DNA from: Bifidobacterium dentium JCM 1195 = DSM 20436
Lineage (GTDB): Bacteria; Actinomycetota; Actinomycetes; Actinomycetales; Bifidobacteriaceae
Length of the DNA stretch: 64,000 bases
Assembly: GCF_001042595.1 (NCBI RefSeq)
Contig: NZ_AP012326.1
Span: 1,240,001-1,304,000 of the forward strand
Reading direction: 5' to 3'
Made by a program: the position numbers and the translations under genes. Shown in pieces: positions 8,451 to 17,436 of the stretch (positions within the stretch are counted from its first letter, which is position 1; each line of letters opens with the position of its first letter). Below the pieces are notes generated by a model that was not told the DNA's origin, did no database searches, and saw only the letters and a list, made by a program, of their open reading frames with translations.

Positions 8451-10232
8451 CTACTGCAGCAGCTCCATGAACGCCGTCCGGATGCCGTCGATGATGTCGC
8501 TGGCAACAATCGGATGTCCGATCGTGCCGAAATGATGATGGTGAGATTGCCCGTAGATTCGCGGACGATGCCAGCCGCGCTGATCGGATTGTGATTCGGC
8601 CGCCGCCGCAAGACCATGCAGATAGGCCGCCGCAGCGGCAACCTCCGGAACGAGCGCCGGATCGTCGGCGAGCATGTCATCCTGTTGTGCGAGCATGGCG
8701 CCCAGCATGCCAGCCAGTACGTCTCCGGCGCCGGCGGTAGCCAGCCACGCTGGCGCCCGGCCGGAAAGAATCACCCGTTCCTCGCCATCTCCATCCTCAC
8801 CGACCACAATCGTCACCGCACCCTTGAGCAGAACGGTCGCGCCGGTCAGCTCATGGGCCCTGCGGGCATACGCAAGCGGTTCGGCGTACACGCCGTCGAC
8901 ATCGATGTCGGTATGCTCAATCCTGTTCAGCAATCGGGCCAATTCGCCGACGTGCGGAGTGATGACCACCTGCGCCGGCACATGTTCCGGCAGCAGATCC
9001 AGCGCTCCGGCATCCACCACGATCGGGGGCATCGCATGTACGCGTTCGTTCAACTCCATGGACGACCCATCGGCATCGGACCGTTCCAACGTGTAATGCT
9101 TCAGCAACGCGGCAATCGTCTCACGTTGCATATCCTCATCAGCCGTTTCGTCATCGCCGGCGGGGACGCCCGAACCGACCACCCAGGATTGCACGCGCCC
9201 TTTGCCGATAACTGCCTCCGGCAACGCCGAAAGCACCATATCCTGCGCATGCTGCGGGCCCATGTAACGCACCATGCCCGAATTCGTACGCGCCGCAGCC
9301 CGCGCCGACAGTACTGCCGCACCGGGATAACGGGCGGAACCGGTCACCAACCCGACCACACCACGCGAATACTTACCGTCCGCAAGCTGGGGCAGACGAA
9401 TCGAATCCGTGACGAAATCACCGTCCGTCATCTCCGCCGCGGGAATCGAATCGTCAAAGTCGAAACCAAAATCAACCAGCGTCAGCCTGCCACACGCATA
9501 CGAGGCGGGCGGCACCATCGCACATGGCTTCATCGCGCCGAACGTCACCGTAACATCAGCCGGAATATACGGACCCGGCAACGAACCGTCATTCACACCC
9601 ACGCCGGAAGGCGTATCGATGGCCACCACCAGTGGCAAATCCGCGGACGGCTCATTATTCGGCAGGGCGGGACGGTCAGGCAACTCGCCAACCAAACCCA
9701 ACGAAGCCGCAATCGTACCGGCGACGCCACGTAGCGCACCCGTCACGCCGATACCGGTCATCGCGTCGAGAATCACGTGCGAGCCCTGCGCGTACTCGAC
9801 GGCCGCCTGCAGGCGCTCGCCGGCCTCGCCTGCGGAAAAACCAGTGGTGCATCCGGGAATGTCGGCGGCGGGATCGAGCACGAGTACACGTCCGCCGGCA
9901 TGCACGAACGCTGCAAAGGCCTCTTCGTGAAGGGAACGGCCGACGGCGATCGCCGTAACCTGCGCACCTTCCTGTGCAAGTTCGGCACCGGCATACAGGC
10001 CGTCACCGCCGTTGTCGCCGGCGCCGACCAGCAGGGTCACGCGCGCGTCCTCAACGGCCAGATCCTCATCGTCGAGCAGCTCCATCGTCACGTGCGCCGC
10101 GGCGGATGCGGCCATGCGCATCAGTGGAACGCCATCGTCGAGCAAAGGGCGTTCCATCTCGCGCACGGCATCGGAATCATAGGCGCCGTACAAGAGCGTC
10201 TGCAGGCGGTCGGCTTCATTGGCGGTATCCAT
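8451..10232 (-). CDS. nnr: Bifunctional NAD(P)HX epimerase / ADP-dependent NAD(P)HX dehydratase
   Basis: A 593-residue cytosolic repair enzyme that returns damaged hydrated NAD(P)H to normal cofactor. The N-terminal YjeF_N epimerase part shows LLVGAGDNGGDGLYAG around residues 66-81 and VVAIDTPSGVGVNDG near 205. The C-terminal carbohydrate-kinase-like dehydratase contains PPIVVDAGALDLL, VVITPHVGELARLL and the ATP/ADP-site motif TAGAGDVLAGMLGAML. The length fits the fused bacterial form. GGAGGG precedes ATG 10232. It is transcribed away from the second ATPase copy. Confidence 0.92.
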   Translation of the reverse strand: MDTANEADRLQTLLYGAYDSDAVREMERPLLDDGVPLMRMAASAAAHVTMELLDDEDLAVEDARVTLLVGAGDNGGDGLYAGAELAQEGAQVTAIAVGRSLHEEAFAAFVHAGGRVLVLDPAADIPGCTTGFSAGEAGERLQAAVEYAQGSHVILDAMTGIGVTGALRGVAGTIAASLGLVGELPDRPALPNNEPSADLPLVVAIDTPSGVGVNDGSLPGPYIPADVTVTFGAMKPCAMVPPASYACGRLTLVDFGFDFDDSIPAAEMTDGDFVTDSIRLPQLADGKYSRGVVGLVTGSARYPGAAVLSARAAARTNSGMVRYMGPQHAQDMVLSALPEAVIGKGRVQSWVVGSGVPAGDDETADEDMQRETIAALLKHYTLERSDADGSSMELNERVHAMPPIVVDAGALDLLPEHVPAQVVITPHVGELARLLNRIEHTDIDVDGVYAEPLAYARRAHELTGATVLLKGAVTIVVGEDGDGEERVILSGRAPAWLATAGAGDVLAGMLGAMLAQQDDMLADDPALVPEVAAAAAYLHGLAAAAESQSDQRGWHRPRIYGQSHHHHFGTIGHPIVASDIIDGIRTAFMELLQ

Positions 10233-10269
10233 GGAATCCCTCCCTTACGGTAACGATATCCCTTACTTT

Positions 10270-10293
10270 AGTACGTACAATTAAAGCCGTACT
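10270..10293. promoter_or_regulatory. Dyad in the nnr / ATPase-copy-2 divergent region
   Basis: AGTACG at 10270-10275 and its exact complement CGTACT at 10288-10293 are separated by 12 A/T-rich bases. The spacing suits a dimeric regulator on one DNA face, and the site lies between two divergent starts. It is unrelated to the TetR operator at 4177. This is inference from symmetry only. Confidence 0.35.
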
Positions 10294-10325
10294 GTGTCTC
10301 GTGGCGGATTCAGGAATGGAGATGG

Positions 10326-11027
10326 CAATGGCGTATATCGAGATGGTGCATAGCTCCAAGCGTTATCAGATGGGTTCCACGACCATCGTTGCGAACGATG
10401 ATGTGAGTTTCGGCATCGAGAAGGGTGAGCTGGCGATCATTCTGGGCGCTTCGGGTGCGGGCAAGTCGACGGTGCTCAACATTCTGGGCGGTATGGACAC
10501 CAATTCCGAGGGCAGGGTCGTCATCGACGGGCGGGACATCTCTGGCTATTCGGCCAAGCAGTTGACGGCCTATCGGCGTACGGACATCGGTTTCGTGTTC
10601 CAGTTCTACAATCTGGTCGCCAATCTGACGGCCAGGGAGAACGTGGAACTGGCCTCGCAAATCGTGGCCGATGCCATGGATCCGGTGAAGGCGTTGGCGG
10701 ACGTGGGGCTTGCCGACCGTGTGGATAATTTTCCTGCGCAGTTGTCGGGTGGCGAGCAGCAGCGTGTGGCGATCGCGCGTGCGGTGGCCAAGAATCCGAA
10801 GATCCTGTTGTGCGATGAGCCGACGGGCGCGTTGGATTACAACACGGGGAAGCAGGTGTTGCGGATTTTGCAGGATATGAGTCGTGAGAATGGTGCGACG
10901 GTGGTGATCGTGACGCATAATTCCGCCATCGCGCCGATCGCCGATCGTGTGATCCGCATGCATGACGGCCGCGTCACCGCGGTCGAGACCAACGAGCATC
11001 CCATGGACATTCAGGAACTCGAATGGT
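10326..11027 (+). repeat. Second copy of a 702-bp perfect direct repeat (first copy 4340-5041)
   Basis: Bases 4340-5041 and 10326-11027 match throughout on line-by-line reading, a constant offset of 5986. The match begins two bases before the start codon and ends at the first base of the stop codon (TGA in copy 1, TAG in copy 2). Flanking bases diverge at once on both sides. Confidence 0.9.
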
Positions 11028-11029
11028 AG
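10328..11029 (+). CDS. ABC exporter ATP-binding subunit (copy 2, no permease partner)
   Basis: It encodes the same 233 residues as the ATPase at 4342, with all ABC motifs intact. Unlike copy 1 it is not followed by a permease: 140 bases without a recognisable gene lead to a terminator and two tRNA-Asn genes on the other strand. GGAATGGAGATGGCA just before the ATG offers only a modest ribosome site. The TetR operator is absent here, so if it is transcribed it would escape that control. It could supply extra ATPase to the permease at 5037, or be a recent non-functional duplicate. Confidence 0.8.
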   Translation: MAYIEMVHSSKRYQMGSTTIVANDDVSFGIEKGELAIILGASGAGKSTVLNILGGMDTNSEGRVVIDGRDISGYSAKQLTAYRRTDIGFVFQFYNLVANLTARENVELASQIVADAMDPVKALADVGLADRVDNFPAQLSGGEQQRVAIARAVAKNPKILLCDEPTGALDYNTGKQVLRILQDMSRENGATVVIVTHNSAIAPIADRVIRMHDGRVTAVETNEHPMDIQELEW

Positions 11030-11168
11030 CCGGCATCGGAAGATGACATCGCCCCAAGCACTGCGCGTCAGGGCAAGTTCGCCACGGACGGCACCCTGCA
11101 TCTCACCGAACAGGACAACGGGCCGGGGAATCGGACGGCGTGGGCGCAAAGGCCTATGCGAAACAGAA

Positions 11169-11191
11169 AAACCCTCGGATTTCGAGGGTTT
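11169..11191 (-). terminator. Intrinsic terminator of the tRNA-Asn pair
   Basis: The arms AAACCCTCG (11169-11177) and CGAGGGTTT (11183-11191) pair perfectly. Read on the minus strand the hairpin ends in a T-run, placing it just after the two tRNA-Asn genes. Confidence 0.85.
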
Positions 11192-11198
11192 CAACAAG

Positions 11199-11271
<73 letters not shown>

Positions 11272-11305
11272 ATAATCCCGCATGGGAATCGCTTCCCATA
11301 CTACG

Positions 11306-11378
<73 letters not shown>

Positions 11379-11421
11379 ATGTGCGTCATGTTCCGGAATT
11401 GCTTCCGTGCACAAGTCATAC

Positions 11422-11449
11422 ATAATACACACATTCATCATCTATGCAA
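11422..11449 (-). promoter_or_regulatory. Predicted sigma-70-type promoter of the tRNA-Asn genes
   Basis: On the minus strand TTGCAT (11449-11444) and TATTAT (11427-11422) are separated by 16 bases and end about 43 bases before the tRNA. This is a fair match to the -35 and -10 consensus. Confidence 0.55.
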
Positions 11450-11642
11450 ATCATGCGCGTGTCCGACGTGTCGTGATGTGTTTCCGACCGTGAATGCATC
11501 GGGTTGCAAAGTGTCATCGGTCTCGTCGAGCTATCGTAGGAGGGTGGTTTATCCGCTGGCAAAACATAGCGTCCATTCAGAAAGCGGAGGGTACCATGAA
11601 CGCGTCAACAGGCAAATGACAAGCAAATGGAAGGAGTCCATT

Positions 11643-12593
11643 ATGTGCACTGGCGTCCGTTTCTCCGATGCGGAAGGAAACATGTATTTCGGCCGTAATC
11701 TCGACTGGAGCTTCTCCTACGGAGAGACCATTCTGGTCACCCCGCGTGCCTACAAGTATGACTATGTGTTCGGAGCCGAGGCTAAGGCCGAACCGAATGC
11801 GGTGATTGGCGTCGGTGTGGTCATGGCCGACAAGCCGATGTATTTCGACTGCGCCAATGAGAACGGACTGGCCATCGCGGGGCTTAACTTCCCCGGCTAC
11901 GCCTCCTTCGCCCATGAGCCGATCGACGGCACCATCAACGTAGCCACCTTCGAATTCCCGTTGTGGGTGGCCCGTAACTTCAATACCGTGGATGAGGTCG
12001 AGGAAGCCCTGAAGAACGTGACCCTCGTCTCCCAGATCGTGCCCGGCCAGCAGGAATCCCTGCTGCACTGGTTCATCGGCGATGGCACCCGTAGCATCGT
12101 CATCGAGCAGATGGCCGACGGCATGCACATCCACCACGACAACGTGGATGTGCTCACCAACCAGCCGACCTTCGATTTCCATATGGAGAACCTGCGCAAC
12201 TACATGTGCGCCGGCAACGAGATGGCCGAACCGACCACCTGGGGCAAGGCCGAGCTGACCGCATGGGGCGCTGGCGTGAGCATGCACGGCATCCCGGGCG
12301 ATGTGAGCTCCCCGTCCCGCTTCGTTCGCGTGGCCTACACCAACACCCACTACCCACAGCAGGCCGACGAACAGTCCAACGTATCGCGTCTGTTCCATAC
12401 TCTCGGTTCCGTGCAGATGGTCGACGGCTGCGCCAAGATGGCTAACGGCAAGTTCGAACGCACGCTGTTCACCAGCGGCTACTCCGCCAAGACCAAGACC
12501 TACTACATGAACACCTATGATGATCCGGCCATCCGCTCCTATGCCATGGCTGACTTCGATATGGACTCCTCGGAGCTGATCACTGCCGAGTAA
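11643..12593 (+). CDS. bsh: Bile salt hydrolase (choloylglycine hydrolase)
   Basis: A 316-residue cytosolic N-terminal-nucleophile hydrolase that cleaves glycine or taurine from conjugated bile acids; the length matches bifidobacterial enzymes. Cys2 (MCTGVRFSD) becomes the nucleophile after Met removal, followed by the typical Arg, the YFGRNLDWSFSYGE segment and later the conserved Asn and Arg residues. The start is fixed by the need for Cys at position 2 and by AAGGAG before ATG 11643; the reading frame upstream is open but not coding. It appears monocistronic, ending at a terminator at 12664. It supports a gut habitat. Confidence 0.97.
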   Translation: MCTGVRFSDAEGNMYFGRNLDWSFSYGETILVTPRAYKYDYVFGAEAKAEPNAVIGVGVVMADKPMYFDCANENGLAIAGLNFPGYASFAHEPIDGTINVATFEFPLWVARNFNTVDEVEEALKNVTLVSQIVPGQQESLLHWFIGDGTRSIVIEQMADGMHIHHDNVDVLTNQPTFDFHMENLRNYMCAGNEMAEPTTWGKAELTAWGAGVSMHGIPGDVSSPSRFVRVAYTNTHYPQQADEQSNVSRLFHTLGSVQMVDGCAKMANGKFERTLFTSGYSAKTKTYYMNTYDDPAIRSYAMADFDMDSSELITAE

Positions 12594-12663
12594 TTCTTCC
12601 ACTTTATGGATTCTCGGATGATGAGGCGCCAAGATGCCCCATATATTGCGGATATGGCTTGAA

Positions 12664-12711
12664 GGGCCGGGTAAGATCGTTGAAATCCCAATGTTCTTAC
12701 CCGACCCTTTT
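12664..12711 (+). terminator. Intrinsic terminator after bsh
   Basis: GGGCCGGGTAAGA (12664-12676) pairs with TCTTACCCGACCC (12695-12707) with one wobble pair, and four T bases follow. It closes the bsh transcript. Confidence 0.85.
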
Positions 12712-12798
12712 CATGTATGCACCGCTTGGATACGGCAGAATCCCGTTATCCATCCAGAGATGGAAGCAAAAGGCCAATGACGGGCAACACACCGAGTG

Positions 12799-12826
12799 GA
12801 CTTCGAGTGCTTTAAGTTCGTACAGT
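12799..12826 (+). promoter_or_regulatory. Candidate MerR operator and -10 element
   Basis: GACTT (12799-12803) and AAGTTC (12814-12819) form an imperfect dyad across ten bases. A TACAGT -10-like hexamer at 12821-12826 is just seven bases before ATG 12834. This would fit a MerR-type promoter and a nearly leaderless transcript. No convincing -35 is seen. Confidence 0.4.
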
Positions 12827-12833
12827 GCGAGAT

Positions 12834-13304
12834 ATGAGCACTGCAACAACCAGATGGCATACGATTCGCGAGGCATCCATGCTTTCGGGACTTCCCGAAT
12901 CGACGTTGCGTTACTATGAGCAGATCGGCATCATCGATCCGATCGCACGCGATCCGAGCTCCGGACATCGTGCCTATTCCGATGACGACATTCAGTCGTT
13001 GGTCACCATCTCCTGCCTTGCGGCGACTGGCATGCCGTTGGAATCCATGCGAGAATACCTGAGAAACCGCTTCGACGGTGCGGAAGGCGCCCGCAAACAG
13101 ATGGAACTGCTCGACGCGCAGTCCATCAGGCTCGCCGCCAAGGCAGAGGCGTTGCGTATGCAGCAATCCTACGTAGCGTTCAAAACGCTTTACTGGCGGG
13201 CCATCGCCGAAGGCCACGAAGATGAGGCCGAGCGGTTGCTCGAAGAAAACAAAGACATCATCGATACCGTCAAACGGCAACAACACGCCAAAGTCGGTTC
13301 GTGA
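12834..13304 (+). CDS. MerR-family transcriptional regulator
   Basis: The N-terminal MerR HTH reads TIREASMLSGLPESTLRYYEQIGIID, continues with the wing (SGHRAYSDDDIQSL), and is followed by a long dimerisation helix (about residues 85-125). It has no Cys-rich metal loop, so it belongs to the non-metal MerR regulators often paired with oxidoreductases. ATG 12834 is used (156 residues); a GTG at 12825 is possible. No Shine-Dalgarno site is seen. The dehydrogenase gene 45 bases downstream is its likely target. Confidence 0.88.
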   Translation: MSTATTRWHTIREASMLSGLPESTLRYYEQIGIIDPIARDPSSGHRAYSDDDIQSLVTISCLAATGMPLESMREYLRNRFDGAEGARKQMELLDAQSIRLAAKAEALRMQQSYVAFKTLYWRAIAEGHEDEAERLLEENKDIIDTVKRQQHAKVGS

Positions 13305-13349
13305 CGGAACACATATGGACCAACCACACAACAACAAAGGAGCATTCAT

Positions 13350-14396
13350 ATGAAGGCAGCAATCTATAAGGGCATCAAGCAAATGGCATGCGAGGAACGC
13401 CCGAAACCGACAATCATCGACGACGGTGACGCAATCATCCGCGTAGTTCGCGCCTGCGTATGCGGATCCGACCTGTGGTTCTACCGTGATGGACGTGAGG
13501 CCGACACGCAGACCGGTCATGAGGCCATCGGCGTCGTCGAATCCGTCGGCGACGATGTCACCATCGCCAAGCCGGGCGATTTCGTAATCGTGCCGTTCCC
13601 GTACAGCTGCGGCAAGTGCCCGGTATGCAAGGCCGGCTTTGAATCCAGCTGCCCGCACGGCGGCTACTTCGGCAGCGGCGATGGCATGGGATGCCAGGCC
13701 GAATACCTGCGCGTGCCGGAAGCCGACGGCACTCTCGTGGTCGTGCCGGCAGATGCCGAGGACCTCTCCGACGAGATGCTCGCATCGTTGCTGACCCTAT
13801 CCGACGTGATGTCGACCGGTTACCATGCGGCAGCCTCGGCCGAAGTCAAGCCGGGCGACACCGCGGTTGTGTTCGGCGATGGTGCGGTCGGCCTGTGCGC
13901 GGTACTTTCCGCCAAGTTGATGGGAGCCTCCCGCATCATCTCCATGAGCCGCCATGCCGATCGTCAGGGAATCGCCCGCAAGTTCGGCGCCACTGATTTC
14001 GTTGAGGAACGCGGCGACGAAGCCGTGGCCAAGGTACTGGAAATGACCGACGGTTACGGTGCGGACGCCGTGCTCGAATGCGTGGGTTCCGCCTTGTCGA
14101 ACGACACCGCCATGAAGGTGGCCCGCGCCGGCGCGGTCGTCGGCCGTGTCGGTCTGCCGCATGACGTCGAAGTCGACATTCCAGGCCTCTTCTATCGCAA
14201 CGTCGGCCTGCGCGGAGGTCCTGCGCCGGTGCGCACCTACGACATGCAGCGATTGCTTAAGGAAGTGCTTGACGGCACCATCAACCCGGGCATCGTCTAC
14301 ACCAGCGAATACACGCTCGACGACATCCAGGAGGCATACGCCGCCATGGACGAGCGGCGTACCGTCAAGTCGCTGCTGCGTATCAGCGAAGTCTGA
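13350..14396 (+). CDS. Zinc-dependent alcohol dehydrogenase family protein
   Basis: A 348-residue medium-chain dehydrogenase/reductase. Catalytic zinc ligands are seen in CVCGSDLWFY and GHEAIGVVE. The structural zinc cluster is represented by CGKCPVCKAGFESSC, and the Rossmann nucleotide site by VVFGDGAVGLCAVLSAK. It therefore probably uses NAD(P)H to interconvert an alcohol and an aldehyde or ketone. AAAGGAG precedes ATG 13350. It sits between a MerR regulator and a carboxymuconolactone-decarboxylase-like gene, an arrangement common in small aldehyde or quinone detoxification clusters; the substrate is not evident. Confidence 0.92.
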   Translation: MKAAIYKGIKQMACEERPKPTIIDDGDAIIRVVRACVCGSDLWFYRDGREADTQTGHEAIGVVESVGDDVTIAKPGDFVIVPFPYSCGKCPVCKAGFESSCPHGGYFGSGDGMGCQAEYLRVPEADGTLVVVPADAEDLSDEMLASLLTLSDVMSTGYHAAASAEVKPGDTAVVFGDGAVGLCAVLSAKLMGASRIISMSRHADRQGIARKFGATDFVEERGDEAVAKVLEMTDGYGADAVLECVGSALSNDTAMKVARAGAVVGRVGLPHDVEVDIPGLFYRNVGLRGGPAPVRTYDMQRLLKEVLDGTINPGIVYTSEYTLDDIQEAYAAMDERRTVKSLLRISEV

Positions 14397-14465
14397 TCGT
14401 TCGTCGCTCCCGTTGACATTCGGACGGTATGGTGTACACGGATGAAAACACTACGAAAGGTAGAT

Positions 14466-15224
14466 ATGTTTGAAGAACTGCACAGGAAGATGAACTCCTT
14501 TTGGAATAATGACCGGACACTGTCCGAGACGGATCCGGAATTCATCAAGCTGTTCTCCGATTTTGCCTACGACGAGGTGGTGAACGAACCAGGAGCCAAT
14601 CATCCCGAACTGGATGACAGAACGCGCTCCTTGGCGATTCTTGCCGTGTTGGTCGGATGCCAGGGCGTTGAGGCATTCGAGATGATGCTACCGGTTGCCT
14701 ATGAGGCCGGATTGACGTCCGTGGCCATCAAGGAGATGGTGTATCAGGCCACCGCATACTGCGGATTCGGCAAGACCTTACCGTTCCTGAAGAAGCTCAA
14801 CGACTTCCTTGGCGCCGCCAATGTGCATCTGCCGCTCAAAGCGCAAGGCACCACTACGCCGGAAACTCGTGCCGAGGCGGGCGAGGCCAAACAGATCGAG
14901 ATTTTCGGTGAAGGCATGCGCGGCTTCGCGCAATCCGGCCCGGAAGAGACCCGCCACATCAACAAGTGGCTGGCCGACAATTGTTTCGGCGACTACTATA
15001 CGCGAGACGGCCTCAACACCCGCGAACGCGAGATGATCACGCTATGTTTCCTTGCCGCACAGGGTGGTTGCGAGCCGCAACTGACCTCGCACGCCAGAGC
15101 GAACATGGCCGTCGGAAACGAGAAGGCGTTCCTGATTGCCGCGGTTTCCCAGTGCATGCCATACATCGGCTACCCGCGTACGTTGAACGCGATTCGTTGC
15201 ATCAACGATGCTGCGCAGGGCTGA
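14466..15224 (+). CDS. Carboxymuconolactone decarboxylase (CMD)/AhpD-like protein, two-domain
   Basis: A 252-residue protein with two CMD-like helical repeats. The first is around LAILAVLVGCQGVEAFEMML and VYQATAYCGFGKTLPFL, the second around REREMITLCFLAAQGGCEPQL and AAVSQCMPYIGYPRTLNA. The classical AhpD CxxC pair is not present in the first repeat, so a peroxidase role is uncertain. ATG 14466 follows GAAAGG at good spacing; the ATG eight codons earlier lacks one. It is the last gene of the MerR-dehydrogenase cluster, ending at the hairpin at 15244. Confidence 0.8.
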   Translation: MFEELHRKMNSFWNNDRTLSETDPEFIKLFSDFAYDEVVNEPGANHPELDDRTRSLAILAVLVGCQGVEAFEMMLPVAYEAGLTSVAIKEMVYQATAYCGFGKTLPFLKKLNDFLGAANVHLPLKAQGTTTPETRAEAGEAKQIEIFGEGMRGFAQSGPEETRHINKWLADNCFGDYYTRDGLNTREREMITLCFLAAQGGCEPQLTSHARANMAVGNEKAFLIAAVSQCMPYIGYPRTLNAIRCINDAAQG

Positions 15225-15243
15225 GTCGAACGGGAGCGCATCG

Positions 15244-15283
15244 AAAGGAGGGTCATCCGTGTAATGACGGATGACCCTCCTTT
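15244..15283. terminator. Bidirectional terminator with 17-bp perfect stem
   Basis: Bases 15244-15260 pair perfectly with 15267-15283 over a 6-base loop, with A-run and T-run at the two feet. It serves the converging CMD and MetE-like genes. Confidence 0.9.
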
Positions 15284-15298
15284 GTGTCATGAGCGGAA

Positions 15299-16420
15299 TC
15301 AGTCGCCCCAAACGTCCTTGGCCACGGACTGCACGAGCGCGATCTTGGCCCACTGCTGGTCTTCGGTAAGCTTGTTGCCTTCCTCAGTGGAGGCGAAACC
15401 GCACTGGGTGGACAGGCACAAGCGGTCCAGCGGAACGTACTGGGACGCTTCCCGGATGCGCGCTTTGATGGTTTCCGGATCTTCGAGGTCCGGCTTCTTT
15501 GAGGTGATCAGACCGAGCACGACCTTCTTGTCGCCGGAAACCTCGGCGAGCGGCGCGAAATCGCCGGAACGGTCATCGTCGAACTCAAGATAGTAGGCGT
15601 CCACATGCTCCTCGCCGAACAGTTTGGCGGAGACTGGGGCATAACCGCCCGAAGAGAGCCAAGTGGAGTGGAAGTTGCCACGGCACACATGGGTGGTGAT
15701 GACCAAGTCATCCGGCTGGTCGGCGATTACGGCGTTGATGACGTCGAGATTCTCCTGCTGCAGACGCAGGGCATCCTCGTCACTCCAGCCAAGACGCTCA
15801 CGCACGCTCCTATCGCATAGGCGGGTCCACGTGCAGTCGTCGAACTGTACATTGCGGCAGCCGGCGGCATACAGGTCGGCGATGACCCGACGGTAGGCGG
15901 CGACGATATCATCGGTCAGCTCGTCATCGTTCCCGTAGAACTCGTCGTACGGATAGGCAGAGGCGTTGCCGGTGAGCACGAAACGGGTCTGCGCGGGGGA
16001 GGGCATGGTCTGACGGGCCACGGTGTTTTCGTCCTCGAACTGCTTGACGAACTTGAAATGCTCGACGAACGGATGGTTTTCGCCGGAGATCTTACCGGTC
16101 ACGGTGGCGGTGTCGGCCGGGGTCACCTCATCATGGAAGGCGACACGGTGCGCGGCCGCCGCATGATCCACGCCGTTGAAGCCCCACATGAAGTCGAAAT
16201 GCCACCAGCCACGGCGAAATTCACCGTCGGTGATTACATGCAGGCCGGCGGCTTTCTGCTTGGCCACCAGCTCGGTGATGAGCTTGTCTTCCACGGCCTT
16301 GAGTTCGGCTGCACTGATTGTGCCGGCGGCGAAGTCCATACGGGCGACCTTGAGTTCGGACGGGCGCAAGTAGGAACCGACCACATCGGCATGGAACGGT
16401 GCGTTATGGGAATACGCCAT
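15299..16420 (-). CDS. Cobalamin-independent methionine synthase-like protein (YxjG/YxjH type)
   Basis: A 373-residue protein matching the C-terminal catalytic half of MetE, as in the short YxjG/YxjH proteins of Firmicutes. Zinc-site candidates are HVCRGNF, then a Glu in YLEFDDDRSG and Cys in LCLSTQCGFASTEEG, giving the His-Cys-Glu-Cys set. DGEFRRGWWHFDF is typical of the family. Such proteins transfer methyl groups to homocysteine or act in S-methyl metabolite salvage; lack of the N-terminal folate-binding half makes a simple MetE role doubtful. ATG 16420 is preceded by AAGGAG on its strand. It stands alone. Confidence 0.85.
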   Translation of the reverse strand: MAYSHNAPFHADVVGSYLRPSELKVARMDFAAGTISAAELKAVEDKLITELVAKQKAAGLHVITDGEFRRGWWHFDFMWGFNGVDHAAAAHRVAFHDEVTPADTATVTGKISGENHPFVEHFKFVKQFEDENTVARQTMPSPAQTRFVLTGNASAYPYDEFYGNDDELTDDIVAAYRRVIADLYAAGCRNVQFDDCTWTRLCDRSVRERLGWSDEDALRLQQENLDVINAVIADQPDDLVITTHVCRGNFHSTWLSSGGYAPVSAKLFGEEHVDAYYLEFDDDRSGDFAPLAEVSGDKKVVLGLITSKKPDLEDPETIKARIREASQYVPLDRLCLSTQCGFASTEEGNKLTEDQQWAKIALVQSVAKDVWGD

Positions 16421-16637
16421 TGGATGCTCCTTCGAGTGTCACTATCAAATACCTACAGAACAATACCCAACACCCCCGAAGCAGACGGTCGTGCCGTCAA
16501 ACATATGAGATGACGGTGATTCCCGTTGGCCGTAATAAGGACGGTCATCCTTGATTGATGTGTTGATTTTTGGTCATCGCTGTTCCTGTGTGCGACTACG
16601 GTACGATACAGGACATCGAAACGAGAGGGAGCCCATC

Positions 16638-17351
16638 ATGAACGTTCTGGCATTGGCGGAGGCTTGGTGGGCGCAACACAGCATCCATCTTGATCAGGAA
16701 CCGGGCGGAGATCGTTTCGGCACCATCATCATCGAAGGGGATACGCGGGCGGCACCATTGCGCATGGTGGCCATAGGCGATTCGATGATCGCCGGTTGCG
16801 GCGTCGATGATCAGGCGCATGGATTCACTCCGGATCTGGCAGCTGTTTTCTCCCGCGTGCTGAATCGTTCCATCGCATGGGAATCTTATGGCAAACTCGG
16901 CGCCACCGTTCGCCGTGTACGCTATCGTTTGTTGCCGGAGGTCGAAGGCAGGGCCGATCTTCTGGTGCTGTGCGCCGGCTCCAACGATTTGATGGCACGA
17001 CGTAGTCTGGAGGAATGGCGGACCGATCTGGCCGCGGCCATCGATGAGGCGAAGAGGCTCAGTGACAATATCGTCGTGTTCAGTGCAGGACAGCTTTACC
17101 GCAGTCCCTCTTTGGGTAAGGCATTGCGTCAGGTCATCAAGCGTATGACCGACGAACAGACCGCCGCCAGCAAAGCCATCTGCGAACAGAAGCAGGTGCT
17201 GTTCCTCGACATGACCCATGAAGACGTGCATGCCGATCAGGAGCGTTTCTACGCACATGATAATTTCCATCCAAGCGACTACGGCTACTCCTACATGGCC
17301 GAATGCACCGCAACGATGGCAGGGGACTGGCTGAAAGCCCGTCTCGGTTGA
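16638..17351 (+). CDS. SGNH/GDSL-family hydrolase
   Basis: A 237-residue esterase-like protein. Block I is VAIGDSMIAGCGVD with the nucleophile Ser, block III is CAGSNDLM with Asn, and block V is DNFHPSDYGYSYMAE with the Asp-His pair. No signal peptide is visible, so it acts in the cytosol. It resembles lysophospholipase/acetyl-esterase members; the substrate is unknown. ATG 16638 is selected because GAGAGGGA lies before it. Confidence 0.88.
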   Translation: MNVLALAEAWWAQHSIHLDQEPGGDRFGTIIIEGDTRAAPLRMVAIGDSMIAGCGVDDQAHGFTPDLAAVFSRVLNRSIAWESYGKLGATVRRVRYRLLPEVEGRADLLVLCAGSNDLMARRSLEEWRTDLAAAIDEAKRLSDNIVVFSAGQLYRSPSLGKALRQVIKRMTDEQTAASKAICEQKQVLFLDMTHEDVHADQERFYAHDNFHPSDYGYSYMAECTATMAGDWLKARLG

Positions 17352-17436
17352 TATTCGAAGGAAATGCGACGGCATGACCGGTACTCATGATTGAATGGGA
17401 CTGACAACCAACCGCATCGTAAGGAATGGAAAGGCA

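Noticed and set aside
16421..16637. SAM-type riboswitch before the MetE-like gene
   Set aside because: Small inverted repeats such as GACGG/CCGTC at 16483-16497 are present, but no conserved riboswitch core could be recognised and no terminator lies before the gene.
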